NCBI RefSeq assembly: GCF_900109775.1
Contig: NZ_FOAX01000004.1
Location: 186,001 to 250,000 of the forward strand
Source: Pseudoxanthomonas sp. GM95
GTDB taxonomy: Bacteria; Pseudomonadota; Gammaproteobacteria; Xanthomonadales; Xanthomonadaceae
Direction of reading: 5' to 3'
DNA length: 64,000 nt
Part shown: in pieces, positions 33,914-42,690 of the stretch
Numbering within the stretch: position 1 is the stretch's first letter
How the letters are laid out: every line of letters begins with the position of its first letter
The notes under the pieces: generated by a model
The model's input: the letters and a program-made list of their open reading frames with translations, nothing else
What the model was told of the DNA's origin: nothing
Database searches by the model: none
Translations under genes and position numbers: made by a program

Positions 33914-35478
33914 GCGCTCCACCGGTAGCGCGCCTGCAGTTCGCCCAGCAGCGCATCGAACTCCGCGTCTTCGGGCAGGCGCTGGGCGTAGGCGGCGTAT
34001 TGCCAGGTACGCACCATGCGTGCGAACAGGCCACGGTCGACCTCTTCCGGCTGGCGACGCGAGAAACGCAGGCATTCCGATTCGGTCGCGCCCGGCGGCA
34101 GCACCACGCCAGCGCGCTGGGCCATCGCCTCGACGCTGGCGCGATACAGCAAGGCCAGGGCGTGGCGATGTTCGCCCTGCGCCCACAGCCGGCGCGCACT
34201 GGCGGCGATGTCTTCGGGCAGGCGTTCGGGCAAGGCCATCGCGGTGACCGTGGCCTCAACGACGACCGGCCGCGGCGCGCGCACGCCGCGCATCCACGGC
34301 CACCAGTGCCGCGCGGTGAACGCCAGCAGGCCGAGCAGCATGGCCAGCAGGATCCACAGGCCCCATTCGCCGATGAAGGCGAGCGCCCCTTCCAGCTTGC
34401 GCAGCCAGGACAGGTCCAGCTCGGGTTGCTTGTCCGGCGGCGCATCCTGGGGTTTGCGCTGCCAGCTGCGATCGGTGCGATGGCGGTCCAGCAGCGGATC
34501 GTGCATCGCCTGCGTGGCCGCCTTGCGGAAGGCATGGTCATCCACGCGCGCCTGGCCGAACACCTGCTCCACGCCCGGCGGCTTGGGCACGCCCTCGGTG
34601 TCGTCGTCATCCGCGTCGGCAGGCCTTTCGATCTGCGGCGGGGTCTGGTCCTGCGCCTGAGCCGGCGTCGCGGATAGACCGGCGCCAATCAACACGCAGA
34701 CCAGCAGCACTGGCGCGGCCGCATCGAGCAGGCGCTGGCGCATGCGACGGAAGGCGATCTCCACATCCCAGGCTTCGATCTGGGTGCGCCGGTTGAGGTA
34801 CAGGCCAAAGCCGGCGCCGACGAAGAACGGTTCGACCAGCCCAACGCCGATCCAGAAGCATGCGTTGAAGCCCAGCTGCGCCCACAGCGGCGGGCTGCCC
34901 ATCATTGCCAGGCCGGCGCGCGCGGCTTCGGGCAGGTAGTCCAGCGGGATGAAGATGAAGACCAGCGCCACGCACGCCAGCGTTACCGCCAGCTGGAACG
35001 CCAGGAACACGCCACTCAGCGCCGCGGCGTTGCCGTAGATGGTTGCGCCCAGCACCCTGCGCCGCGTGCGCAGGCGCGCGCCGGTGTCACCTTCCAGCAG
35101 CTCGACCGGCAGGAACAGGCTGCGCGCCGGGCTGAAACGCCGCCAGGTCAGGTAACCCAGCATCGGCCGCCAGCCCCAGCGCAGCTGCGCGGCCAGCGTC
35201 TGGCGCGGCGTGGGTTCGTTGCCGAACACGCCGCGTGAGATCACGAACAACGGGATGCGGTCGAACACCGGCTTGATCCACCACAGCACCAGGCACGACG
35301 CCAACGGCATCGACAGCGCCCACGCTGACGCGTTGACCAGCACGAACACCGGCAGCGCCAGCCACAGCCACGGCCGCCAGATCGCGCGCGCATGGCGGCG
35401 CACCAGCGCGGTGCCCAGCTCGACCGCCTCCCAGGGCGAACGCGCGCGCAGTTCGACAGTGAGGTGTTCAGCGCGCAT
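33910..35478 (-). CDS. DUF4129 membrane protein of the MoxR operon
   Basis: Membrane protein of about 522 residues. The N-terminal half has several helices (about 40-75, 150-190, 205-240) and a further helix lies near 265 (LLVCVLIGAGLSA). A hydrophilic linker about 275-365 is acidic and proline-rich (PADADDDDTEGVPKPPG). A helix at about 370-395 precedes the C-terminal DUF4129 domain (HALALLYRASVEAMAQRAGVVLPPGATESECL). Such proteins may couple the MoxR machine to the membrane. The first 11 bases overlap the upstream SpoIIM-like gene. Confidence 0.85.
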   Translation of the reverse strand: MRAEHLTVELRARSPWEAVELGTALVRRHARAIWRPWLWLALPVFVLVNASAWALSMPLASCLVLWWIKPVFDRIPLFVISRGVFGNEPTPRQTLAAQLRWGWRPMLGYLTWRRFSPARSLFLPVELLEGDTGARLRTRRRVLGATIYGNAAALSGVFLAFQLAVTLACVALVFIFIPLDYLPEAARAGLAMMGSPPLWAQLGFNACFWIGVGLVEPFFVGAGFGLYLNRRTQIEAWDVEIAFRRMRQRLLDAAAPVLLVCVLIGAGLSATPAQAQDQTPPQIERPADADDDDTEGVPKPPGVEQVFGQARVDDHAFRKAATQAMHDPLLDRHRTDRSWQRKPQDAPPDKQPELDLSWLRKLEGALAFIGEWGLWILLAMLLGLLAFTARHWWPWMRGVRAPRPVVVEATVTAMALPERLPEDIAASARRLWAQGEHRHALALLYRASVEAMAQRAGVVLPPGATESECLRFSRRQPEEVDRGLFARMVRTWQYAAYAQRLPEDAEFDALLGELQARYRWSA

Positions 35479-36466
35479 CGCGCCCCTTCGTTTCGCCACG
35501 ACCGCCGCGCCACAGCCACGCGCACACGCCGCTCCACAGCACCGCGGCCACGGCGTACTTCACCGGATACGGCACGCTGGCGATCGAGGACCAGAAGGCT
35601 TCGATGAAGGCCGCCACCAGCAGCATGAACACCACGCCCAGGCACAGCCGCGCGCCCTTCGTCCCCGCCTCGACCAGCGCCTGCCCGCGCGTGCGCCGGC
35701 CCGGCGCCAGCCAGTGCAGGCCCAGCTGCAAGCCGGCGCCGCCGGCGATGACGATCGCGGTGAGTTCGAACGCGCCATGCCCACACACGAAACTCCACAG
35801 CGGCCCGCCCGAACCGATCTGGGTCAGGTGCCCGAACACCGCGCCGATGGTGAGCCCGTTGCTGACCAGCACCACGATGCTGCCCACGCCCACCAGCAGG
35901 CCGCTGGCGAAGGTGCGCAGGCCAATGCTGATGTTGTTCATGATGTACACGCCAAACATGTACCAGTCGCTGCCGCTGTCGCGGCCGATGCGCGGATTGG
36001 CCGGGTCGTACATCGACTCCATCTGCGCGACCTGCATCGGGTCCATGAAGGCGTGGATCAACTCGGGCCGGTATTGCAGCAGCACGGTGATCACCACTAA
36101 CGGCAGCGCGAACAGCACCAGCGCCGCGCCCATGCACCATGCCTCGCTGCGCACCAGCCGCGGGAAATCGGCCATCAGGAAGGTCAGCATCGCGCGCCAG
36201 CGCACCGGCGCGGTCCGGTAGAGCACCTGGTGGCCGTGTTCCAGCATCTCCTGCAGGCGCGCGGTGACCTGCGGGCTGTAGCCGCGCCGCCGCGCCAGCG
36301 ACAGCTGCTGGGCGATGCGCCGATAACGCTGCGGCATGGCGTCATCGCCGAGCGCGCCGGTGTTGCGTTCGTCCTGCGCGCGGCGCGTCTCGGCGCGGGT
36401 CCGCAGCCAGATCTCGAACTCGACCCACTCGCGCTGGTGCCGGGCGACGAACTGCTCCTGCTTCAT
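35468..36466 (-). CDS. Stage II sporulation protein M-like membrane protein
   Basis: Integral membrane protein of 332 residues of the SpoIIM family. About five to six helices lie between residues 100 and 325, and the conserved FGVYIMNNISIGLRTFASGLLVGVGS block follows the SDWYMFG turn. In Firmicutes SpoIIM works with peptidoglycan-remodelling enzymes during engulfment. In non-sporulating proteobacteria it is found in MoxR/DUF58 operons, as here, where its role is unknown. It overlaps both neighbours, by four bases with RDD and eleven with DUF4129. Confidence 0.9.
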   Translation of the reverse strand: MKQEQFVARHQREWVEFEIWLRTRAETRRAQDERNTGALGDDAMPQRYRRIAQQLSLARRRGYSPQVTARLQEMLEHGHQVLYRTAPVRWRAMLTFLMADFPRLVRSEAWCMGAALVLFALPLVVITVLLQYRPELIHAFMDPMQVAQMESMYDPANPRIGRDSGSDWYMFGVYIMNNISIGLRTFASGLLVGVGSIVVLVSNGLTIGAVFGHLTQIGSGGPLWSFVCGHGAFELTAIVIAGGAGLQLGLHWLAPGRRTRGQALVEAGTKGARLCLGVVFMLLVAAFIEAFWSSIASVPYPVKYAVAAVLWSGVCAWLWRGGRGETKGRDAR

Positions 36467-37176
36467 CGGCGCCCCAGCAGCCAGTTGGCCATGCCGAACA
36501 GGCGCAGTACGCCGGCCGGCCCGCGCGCGGCGGTGAGCGGTTCGGCCAGGTCAGCCAGCTCGGCCTGGCGCTCGGGCGTGAGCCGCGGCGCGCGCTCGCC
36601 GAAGGCGACGATGGCCGCCTGTTCCTGCGGACGCAGCATCGTCGGCGGCACGAACACCGCATTGACCGGCGCATGGCCGGCGCGCTCGCCGCGTTCGGCA
36701 TGGACCACCAGCGTGCCGGCAGCCAGGTCGCCCAGGCGCCGCGCGGAAGGATCGACCAGGCTCACCACCAGGCCGGTGGCGTAGGCGAAGGGCAGCATGT
36801 CCACCACCCGCAGCAGGTTGCGGGTGATCGCCGCCGGCCAGCCGATCGGCGCACCGTTGGCCAGCACCACGCGCAGGCCCATCGTGCGCTTGCCCAGGGT
36901 CTGGCCGTGCCACAGCGCTTCGAGCAGGATCATGTAGCCCCACTGGATCACGAACGCGGCAATCAGGGTCAATCCGCCCCCCAGCTTGCCCAGCACGCCC
37001 AGCAGCAGCGAGGCGGTGAACATCAGCGCGATCCGCACCACGGCATCGATCGCCCAGGCCAGCGCGCGCGGCACCGGGCCGGCCGCCGGCAGCTGCAGCG
37101 CCACGCCCTCGGGCGTGATGACTTCGCGGTAGGTATCCAGCACCGGCGCATGCACCGCCTGCGGCACTGCCGTCAT
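36463..37176 (-). CDS. RDD family membrane protein
   Basis: Membrane protein of about 237 residues and first gene of the six-gene leftward operon. The RDD domain (about 33-165) has PRALAWAIDAVV (Arg-Ala-Asp order), LLEALWHGQTLGKRTMGLRVV and SARRLGDLAAGTLVV, all family signatures, with three to four helices. The C-terminal part is cytoplasmic and carries LTPERQAELADLAEP. RDD proteins may move ions or small solutes. The start at 37176 is taken from ATG with the RDD fold following; the upstream in-frame extension is basic and unlikely. Confidence 0.9.
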   Translation of the reverse strand: MTAVPQAVHAPVLDTYREVITPEGVALQLPAAGPVPRALAWAIDAVVRIALMFTASLLLGVLGKLGGGLTLIAAFVIQWGYMILLEALWHGQTLGKRTMGLRVVLANGAPIGWPAAITRNLLRVVDMLPFAYATGLVVSLVDPSARRLGDLAAGTLVVHAERGERAGHAPVNAVFVPPTMLRPQEQAAIVAFGERAPRLTPERQAELADLAEPLTAARGPAGVLRLFGMANWLLGRR

Positions 37177-37325
37177 TGCGATCCCCGGTTGCTGCCTGCC
37201 TGCTGCTGGCGACTGTCCATGCCTGACTTCATCCCTGGCGTTCCGCGCCAGACTGTAGCGGCCCACGCCGGGCTTGCCCACCCGTGTCGGCCGCCGTGCG
37301 CGCCGCACGCGGATAAACTGGCGTC

Positions 37326-37598
37326 ATGTCCCCGTCGTCCTCCCTGGCCTGCCGCAGCGGCTGCGCCGCGTGCTGCACCGCGCCTTCGATCAGCTCGCCG
37401 ATCCCCGGCATGCCGCAAGGCAAGCCAGCCGGTGTCGCTTGCGTGCAGCTGGACGGGGCGCTGCGCTGCCGGATCTTCGGCCACCCCGAACGCCCGGCCG
37501 TGTGCGCCAGCCTGCGCCCGGACGCGTCCATGTGCGGCGCCTCGCGCAGCGAGGCGATGGCCTATCTGGACCGGCTGGAAGCAGCCACGCGTCCATAA
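37326..37598 (+). CDS. YkgJ family cysteine-cluster protein
   Basis: Small protein of 90 residues with the pattern C-x2-CC at the N terminus (CRSGCAACC) and further cysteines in the second half ([19 protein letters not shown]). The YkgJ family has a conserved Cys cluster thought to chelate iron or zinc, but the function is unknown. It is divergent from the RDD operon and 23 bp from the convergent DUF2167 gene. Confidence 0.85.
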   Translation: MSPSSSLACRSGCAACCTAPSISSPIPGMPQGKPAGVACVQLDGALRCRIFGHPERPAVCASLRPDASMCGASRSEAMAYLDRLEAATRP

Positions 37599-37620
37599 GC
37601 ACCGGACACGTAGTGGTTGT

Positions 37621-38517
37621 TCAGCGCACCGTGCCTGACGCGCGATCGCGCCGCGCGCTGAAGAACTTCTTGATCCCCGCCACCAGCGCGATCGCGCCGA
37701 CGAACAGCAGCTTGCCCAGCTTGGCCAGGATCAGGCCGAGCTTGGCCAGCAGCCCGGTCTTGGCCGCCAGGCCGCCGCCGATCAACGCGGCCACGCCATA
37801 GGCGGCGACCTTGTCGGTGGACGGGTTGTGGTCGGCATAGCGCGCGCCTGCGTTGAAGTCGGTCATCGGCAGCAGCTGCTGCATGCCGGTCTGCACCTGC
37901 GGCAGTTCGTCCATGCCCGAGACCGCATTGAGGCTCAGATAGCCGTGGCGACCCAGCACGCGGATGTCGTAGTTCAGCGTGTGCGAAGGCTGCCCGCTGA
38001 AGGCCAGTTCCTTGGCCCAGTACAGCTTCTTGTTGCTGGCGTCGTAGCGCGGCGGCACCGCCCAGCCGACCAGGTCGACGCGGCCGTAGCCGGCCTTCTC
38101 GCGCTCGGCGTTGGCCTCCTGCGTGCCTTCCTTCATGTTCTTGAGCAGGGCGTCGTAATCGATCTTGGCCGCATCGGCATCGGACACGTAGCCCTCGGCC
38201 TCGTAGGTCACCACCACCGCCCAGCTACCGTCCTCTTCCAGCGACGGATGCGTGGGCACGACCATGCCCAGCACGGTGTCGTCCTCGGGATTGCCCCACA
38301 GCTGTTCCAGCACCTTGCGGGTGTCGGCCTTGTCCAGGTAGCGGAACTGCGAGCCCAGGTTGAAGTGCGCGCCGGCTTCGGCCACCTCGACCTCGCCGCT
38401 GCGGAAATGCAGGCCGTCGATCAGCGCCTTGGCCGATCCGTCACTGTCCTGGGCCAGCGCCGGCAGTGCGAGCGCCAGCGTGCACGCGGCCAGCAGGCCG
38501 CCGAATGCGTATTTCAT
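37621..38517 (-). CDS. DUF2167 family secreted/membrane protein
   Basis: Protein of 298 residues with a signal peptide (ALALPALAQ-DS, about residue 22). The DUF2167 domain spans most of the rest, with GVAVL-like and EDGSWAVVVTYEAEGYVSDADA blocks and the WAVPPRYDASNKKLYWAKEL motif. A hydrophobic C-terminal segment (about 245-280) probably anchors it with a short basic tail. The family is common in proteobacteria; its function is unknown. A promoter region should lie in the 84 bp between its start and the carbonic anhydrase-like gene stop. Confidence 0.82.
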   Translation of the reverse strand: MKYAFGGLLAACTLALALPALAQDSDGSAKALIDGLHFRSGEVEVAEAGAHFNLGSQFRYLDKADTRKVLEQLWGNPEDDTVLGMVVPTHPSLEEDGSWAVVVTYEAEGYVSDADAAKIDYDALLKNMKEGTQEANAEREKAGYGRVDLVGWAVPPRYDASNKKLYWAKELAFSGQPSHTLNYDIRVLGRHGYLSLNAVSGMDELPQVQTGMQQLLPMTDFNAGARYADHNPSTDKVAAYGVAALIGGGLAAKTGLLAKLGLILAKLGKLLFVGAIALVAGIKKFFSARRDRASGTVR

Positions 38518-38601
38518 CGTGTATCCCCATCATCCTTGAAGGGCATCCCCATGCCCGGCGCGGCGGAGTGTCGCGCGGGTCGGGGCTTGCTGACAATAGG
38601 G

Positions 38602-39144
38602 TTAGCTTTCGTCCTGGGCCAGGTACTGGTCCTTCATGCGCACGTAGTGCTGGGCCGAGTACAGCAGGCCCTCGATGTCCTTGTCCGAGAGCGTGCGCGC
38701 CGGCCGCGCGGGGTTGCCGACCCACAGTTCGCCGCTGCCTACGCGCTTGCCCGGACCGACCACGGCGCCGGCACCGATGAAGGCGTTCTTCTCGATCACC
38801 GCACCATCCAGGATGCAGGCGCCCATGCCGATCAGGCAGGCATCGCCGATGGTGCAGGCATGGATGATGGTGCCGTGGCCGACGGTCACGTCCTCGCCGA
38901 TCAGGGTCGGATAGCCGCCCTTGTTGTACGGGCTTTCGTGGCTGACGTGGATCACCGTGCCGTCCTGCACGTTGGTGCGCGCGCCAATGCGGATGTGGTT
39001 GACGTCGCCACGGATCACCGTGCCCGGCCACACCGACACGTCATCGCCCAGCACCACGTCGCCAATGATCGTGCACGCCTGGTCGACATACACGCGTTGC
39101 CCCAGCACGGGGCGCTTGTCCAGATAGGGGCGCAGGCTCTTCAT
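38602..39144 (-). CDS. Gamma carbonic anhydrase-like hexapeptide protein (YrdA type)
   Basis: Left-handed beta-helix protein of about 180 residues. Hexapeptide repeats are clear from about 20 to 130 (IIGDVV, LGDDVS, IGARTN...). The metal-binding histidines are visible in VIHVSHE, VGHGTIIHACTI, and the preceding NVQDGTVIHV. C-terminal helix SDKDIEGLLYSAQHYVRMKDQYL is typical. Gamma carbonic anhydrases hydrate CO2, but YrdA-type proteins often show little activity, so the role is uncertain. Confidence 0.92.
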   Translation of the reverse strand: MKSLRPYLDKRPVLGQRVYVDQACTIIGDVVLGDDVSVWPGTVIRGDVNHIRIGARTNVQDGTVIHVSHESPYNKGGYPTLIGEDVTVGHGTIIHACTIGDACLIGMGACILDGAVIEKNAFIGAGAVVGPGKRVGSGELWVGNPARPARTLSDKDIEGLLYSAQHYVRMKDQYLAQDES

Positions 39145-39225
39145 GCCCGCCAGTGTACCCGCGCCTCGCGGCCGGTCCGGCTGGGTTAGGCTGTGCCGCC
39201 TTTTCTCCCTCGCCTTCGCATCGCC

Positions 39226-39993
39226 ATGAAGATCGCCAGCTGGAACGTCAACTCGCTTAACGTGCGCCTGCCGCACCTGGAACAGTGGCTGCGCGATTTC
39301 GGCCCGGACGTGGTCGGCATCCAGGAAACCAAGCTGGAAGACCACAAGTTCCCGGATGCGGCGCTGGTCGGCGCCGGCTATCGCAGCGTGTTCGCCGGGC
39401 AGAAGACCTACAACGGAGTCGCGCTGCTGGCGCGCACGCCGATCGAGGACGTGCAGATCGGCATCCCCGAGTTTGAGGACGAGCAGAAGCGCGCCATCGC
39501 CGGCACCATCAACGGGATCCGCGTGATCAACCTTTACGTGGTCAACGGCCAGGACGTGGGCACCGACAAGTACGCCTACAAGCTGCGCTGGCTGGCCGCG
39601 GTCCATGACTGGATCAAGGCCGAGCTGGCGGTGCATCCGCAGCTGGTGGTGCTCGGTGATTTCAACATCGCGCCCGATGCGCGCGACGTGCACGATCCGG
39701 CGGTGTGGAACGAGGACCACATCCTCACCTCCACCGCCGAGCGCGCCGCGCTGCAGGGCCTGCTCGACCTGGGCCTGCACGATGCTTTCCGCCTGCACCA
39801 CGACGATGCCGGCATCTTCAGCTGGTGGGACTATCGGATGGCCGGCTTCCGCCGCAATCTGGGCCTGCGCATCGACCTGACCCTGGTGTCCGATGCATTG
39901 AAGTCACGCGCCGCGGCCGCCGGCATTGATCGTGAGCCGCGCACCCTGGAACGCCCCAGCGACCATGCGCCGGCCTGGGTGCAGATCGACTGA
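39226..39993 (+). CDS. xthA: Exodeoxyribonuclease III (AP endonuclease)
   Basis: DNA repair nuclease of 255 residues of the exonuclease III family. The opening MKIASWNVNSLNVRLP has the first metal-site Asn, QETKLEDH the catalytic Glu, LGDFNIAPDARDVHDP the Asp/Asn pair, and RIDLTLVSDAL plus SDHAPAWVQI the C-terminal active-site Asp/His. It cleaves DNA at abasic sites in base excision repair. It stands alone with a strong terminator 24 bases after the stop. Confidence 0.94.
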   Translation: MKIASWNVNSLNVRLPHLEQWLRDFGPDVVGIQETKLEDHKFPDAALVGAGYRSVFAGQKTYNGVALLARTPIEDVQIGIPEFEDEQKRAIAGTINGIRVINLYVVNGQDVGTDKYAYKLRWLAAVHDWIKAELAVHPQLVVLGDFNIAPDARDVHDPAVWNEDHILTSTAERAALQGLLDLGLHDAFRLHHDDAGIFSWWDYRMAGFRRNLGLRIDLTLVSDALKSRAAAAGIDREPRTLERPSDHAPAWVQID

Positions 39994-40016
39994 CGCGCCA
40001 AACAGGCGGACAAGAA

Positions 40017-40043
40017 AAAGCCCGGGACCAGCCCGGGCTTTCT
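40017..40043. terminator. Rho-independent terminator between xthA and GlsB-like gene
   Basis: Perfect 10-bp stem AAAGCCCGGG (40017-40026) with CCCGGGCTTT (40032-40041) and loop ACCAG. A-run on one side and T-run on the other make it work in both directions, which fits convergent neighbours. Confidence 0.88.
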
Positions 40044-40074
40044 CACCTCGTCGTTTGCAACCGCTGAGGGCGCG

Positions 40075-40326
40075 TTAACGCACGCTCTTGCGGGTAAACA
40101 GATTGACGATGGCCAGCAGGACCACCGCGCCGAGCAGCGACCACAGGAACGTGCCGACGGTAATGGCCTGATTGATGCTGCCGCCGCCCAGGAAACCGGC
40201 GATGGCGGCACCGACGATGCCGACCACGATGTTGAGGATGATGCCCTGCTGGGCGTCACGACGCATGATGATGCTGGCCAGCCAGCCCACGACGCCACCG
40301 ACGATCAACCAGATGATGATGCCCAT
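40075..40326 (-). CDS. GlsB/YeaQ/YmgE family membrane protein
   Basis: Small protein of about 83 residues with three hydrophobic helices separated by Gly-rich turns (GGVVGWLASIIM, VGIVGAAIAGFLGGG, LWSLLGAVVLLAI). This matches the transglycosylase-associated/GlsB family, which is induced by stress in several bacteria; its role is unknown. The ribosome site AAGGAGAACGGCT directly before the ATG at 40326 is strong. Confidence 0.88.
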   Translation of the reverse strand: MGIIIWLIVGGVVGWLASIIMRRDAQQGIILNIVVGIVGAAIAGFLGGGSINQAITVGTFLWSLLGAVVLLAIVNLFTRKSVR

Positions 40327-40541
40327 AGCCGTTCTCCTTGATTCGATGAAGGGATGCCCCGCGCTGTGGGGTGCAGGACGATTTGGCGGGCCTGGCCGTG
40401 AAACCGTCGTGTACGTCAGGTGCGGCAGAAGCCCTGAAAACAAGGGGATTCATGCATTTCCGACCGGCGGTGCGCGACAGTCTTCACGCACAGGGGCAGG
40501 CAGGGCAGCGCAATTGCGTGCAGCACGTGCGGCGCTTGCAC

Positions 40542-41156
40542 ATGCCTGAACCGAACGAAATCTTTTTCGCCGAGCACCACATCGGCCCGCTGCAGGTGTG
40601 GTGGACGTCGCATCCTGCGCGCCTGTCGGGCGAACCGACGGCCCGTCCGCTGCTGGAAAGCTGGTTCCACCTGCCACCCGGCGCACTGCCGCTGCGCCGC
40701 GATATGCGTGGCAAGCCGCGTCTGGAAGGCGCGCTGCAGCACCATGACGTGAGCTGGAGTCATAGCGGCGATGCCCTGCTATTGGCCACCGGCCCGGAGG
40801 TCGAAGTCGGTGCGGACATCGAGCGCCTGCGCCCACGTCCGCGCGCGCTGGAGCTGGCCACGCGCTTCTTCACCCAAGCCGAGACCGACGCGCTGCAGGC
40901 GCTGCCGGAGGGCGATCGCCACCTGGCGTTCCTGCGCCTGTGGTGCGCCAAGGAAGCGGTGCTGAAGGCGCATGGGCATGGCATTTCCTTTGGCCTGCAG
41001 CGACTGGAATTCGCGCCGCTCGGCGCCGACACCGCGCTGCAGCTGATCGCCTGCGACCCGCAGCTCGGCGCGCCCAACGACTGGATGCTGCACCAGTGGC
41101 AGCCGCATCCGCAGTACCTGGCCGCGGTGGCCTGGCGCGCCCGCCCCGCAGGCTGA
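40542..41156 (+). CDS. 4'-phosphopantetheinyl transferase family protein
   Basis: Protein of about 204 residues. The Mg/CoA-binding motif is VGADIERLRPR at about 88-98, and the second motif WCAKEAVLKAHGHG at about 133-146 contains the conserved Lys-Glu. Enzymes of this family move the phosphopantetheine arm of CoA to carrier proteins of polyketide, peptide or lysine biosynthesis. The length and the absence of an AcpS fold suggest an Sfp/HetI type. No carrier protein gene is next to it, and the start at 40542 (MPEPNEIFF) is chosen over upstream in-frame ATG with lower confidence. Confidence 0.87.
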   Translation: MPEPNEIFFAEHHIGPLQVWWTSHPARLSGEPTARPLLESWFHLPPGALPLRRDMRGKPRLEGALQHHDVSWSHSGDALLLATGPEVEVGADIERLRPRPRALELATRFFTQAETDALQALPEGDRHLAFLRLWCAKEAVLKAHGHGISFGLQRLEFAPLGADTALQLIACDPQLGAPNDWMLHQWQPHPQYLAAVAWRARPAG

Positions 41157-41199
41157 GGTCGCAAGCGCCCCTGGCGCCGGCCTGCGATAATCCCCGCCG

Positions 41200-41841
41200 A
41201 TGACCCACGATTCCCTGCCCCCTGGCCTGGACACGCCGCTGCGCGACGGGCTGGCCGATCTCGGCCTGTCTCCCGACCTGGCGCCGCCGCTGCTGGCTTA
41301 CCTGGCCCTGCTGGTGCGCTGGAACGGCACCTACAACCTCACCGCCGTGCGCGACCCGCGGCAGATGGTCACCCGCCACCTGCTCGATTCGCTGGCGATG
41401 CACCGCTTCGTGTCCACAGGCACGCTGGCCGATCTGGGCACCGGTCCCGGCCTGCCCGGCATCCCGCTTGCCATCGCCCATCCGCAGCTGCAGGTCACGC
41501 TGGTGGAGAGCAACGGCAAGAAGGCCCGCTTCCTGCGCGAGGCCGTGCGCCAGCTCAAGCTGCCCAATGCCACCGTGGCCGAAAGCCGCGCCGAAGCGCT
41601 GGATCGCCCGGCCGCCTACGACCACCTCACCGCCCGCGCCCTGGACACCCTGGCCGGCATCATTGAGGTCGGTGGACACCTGCTCAAACCCGGCGGGACC
41701 CTGCTGGCGATGAAAGGCGTGATGCCGCATGACGAAATTGCGGCACTGCCGGCGGGCTGGTCGCTGGTGGAGGCCGTGCCCTTGTCCGTCCCGGGCCAGG
41801 ACGGCGAGCGTCACCTGGTCACGGTGGGACGCGCCGCCTGA
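41200..41841 (+). CDS. rsmG: 16S rRNA m7G527 methyltransferase
   Basis: Methyltransferase of 213 residues that modifies G527 in 16S rRNA (formerly GidB). The SAM motif is [20 protein letters not shown] at about 75-95, and the earlier block [28 protein letters not shown] is the family N-terminal signature. It precedes parA by 48 bp in the usual rsmG-parA-parB order near chromosome replication-origin regions, though mnmG is not next to it in this window. Confidence 0.94.
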   Translation: MTHDSLPPGLDTPLRDGLADLGLSPDLAPPLLAYLALLVRWNGTYNLTAVRDPRQMVTRHLLDSLAMHRFVSTGTLADLGTGPGLPGIPLAIAHPQLQVTLVESNGKKARFLREAVRQLKLPNATVAESRAEALDRPAAYDHLTARALDTLAGIIEVGGHLLKPGGTLLAMKGVMPHDEIAALPAGWSLVEAVPLSVPGQDGERHLVTVGRAA

Positions 41842-41889
41842 AACCCGCATAATCCCCGGTTCCACCCTTTTCCCCAAAGAGCCGATCGC

Positions 41890-42690
41890 ATGGCCCGCAT
41901 CATCGCCATCGCCAACCAGAAGGGCGGCGTCGGCAAGACCACCACCGCCGTCAACCTGGCCGCCGCGCTCGCCCGCACGCCCCAGCGCGTGCTGCTGGTG
42001 GACCTGGATGCCCAGGGCAATGCCACCATGGGCAGCGGGGTGGACAAGCGCGAGATCGAGGCCTCGACCTTCGAAGTGCTGCTGCAGGAAAGCGAGCCGC
42101 GCGCGGCCATCGTGCGCACCGGCGAAGACTTCGACCTGATGCCGGCCAACATCGACCTGACCGCCGCCGAGATCCAGCTGATGGATGCCCATGCACGCGA
42201 GCAGCGCCTCAAGACCGCGCTGGATCCACTGCGCCCGGACTACGACTGGATCATCATCGACTGCCCGCCGGCGCTGTCGGTGATGACCCTCAATGCCTTG
42301 ACCGCCGCCGACTCGGTGCTGGTGCCGATGCAGTGCGAGTACTACGCGCTGGAAGGCCTCAGCGCGCTGATGGACACCATCGCCGCCATCCGCAGCCGGC
42401 TCAACCCGAAGCTGGAGATCGAAGGCGTGCTGCGCACCATGTTCGACGTGCGCAACAACCTGGCCAACGCGGTCTCGGCCGAGCTGACCGAGCACTTCGG
42501 CGACAAGGTCTTCCGCACCATCGTGCCGCGCAACGTGCGCGTGGCCGAAGCGCCCAGCCACGGCCAGAGCATCGTCGGCTACGACCGCACCTCGCGTGGC
42601 GGCGTCGCCTATCTGGGCCTGGCCGGCGAAGTCCTGCGCCGGCAGAAGGAACGCAGCCGGCCCGCGCCCCCGCCCATGGAGACCTATTGA
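41890..42690 (+). CDS. parA: Chromosome partitioning ATPase ParA/Soj
   Basis: ParA-type ATPase of 266 residues. Deviant Walker A KGGVGKTTTAVNLAAAL at residues 11-27, Walker A' VLLVDLDAQGNATM and Walker B YDWIIIDCPPALSVM are present. It drives segregation of the chromosomal origin region by binding ParB-parS complexes. Its stop shares one base with the parB start (TGATG), and the two are cotranscribed. Confidence 0.96.
   Translation: MARIIAIANQKGGVGKTTTAVNLAAALARTPQRVLLVDLDAQGNATMGSGVDKREIEASTFEVLLQESEPRAAIVRTGEDFDLMPANIDLTAAEIQLMDAHAREQRLKTALDPLRPDYDWIIIDCPPALSVMTLNALTAADSVLVPMQCEYYALEGLSALMDTIAAIRSRLNPKLEIEGVLRTMFDVRNNLANAVSAELTEHFGDKVFRTIVPRNVRVAEAPSHGQSIVGYDRTSRGGVAYLGLAGEVLRRQKERSRPAPPPMETY

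Noticed and set aside
35468-36466. Sporulation system suggested by the SpoIIM-like gene
   Set aside because: It is in a MoxR operon, the organism is gammaproteobacterial, and no other sporulation genes are seen.
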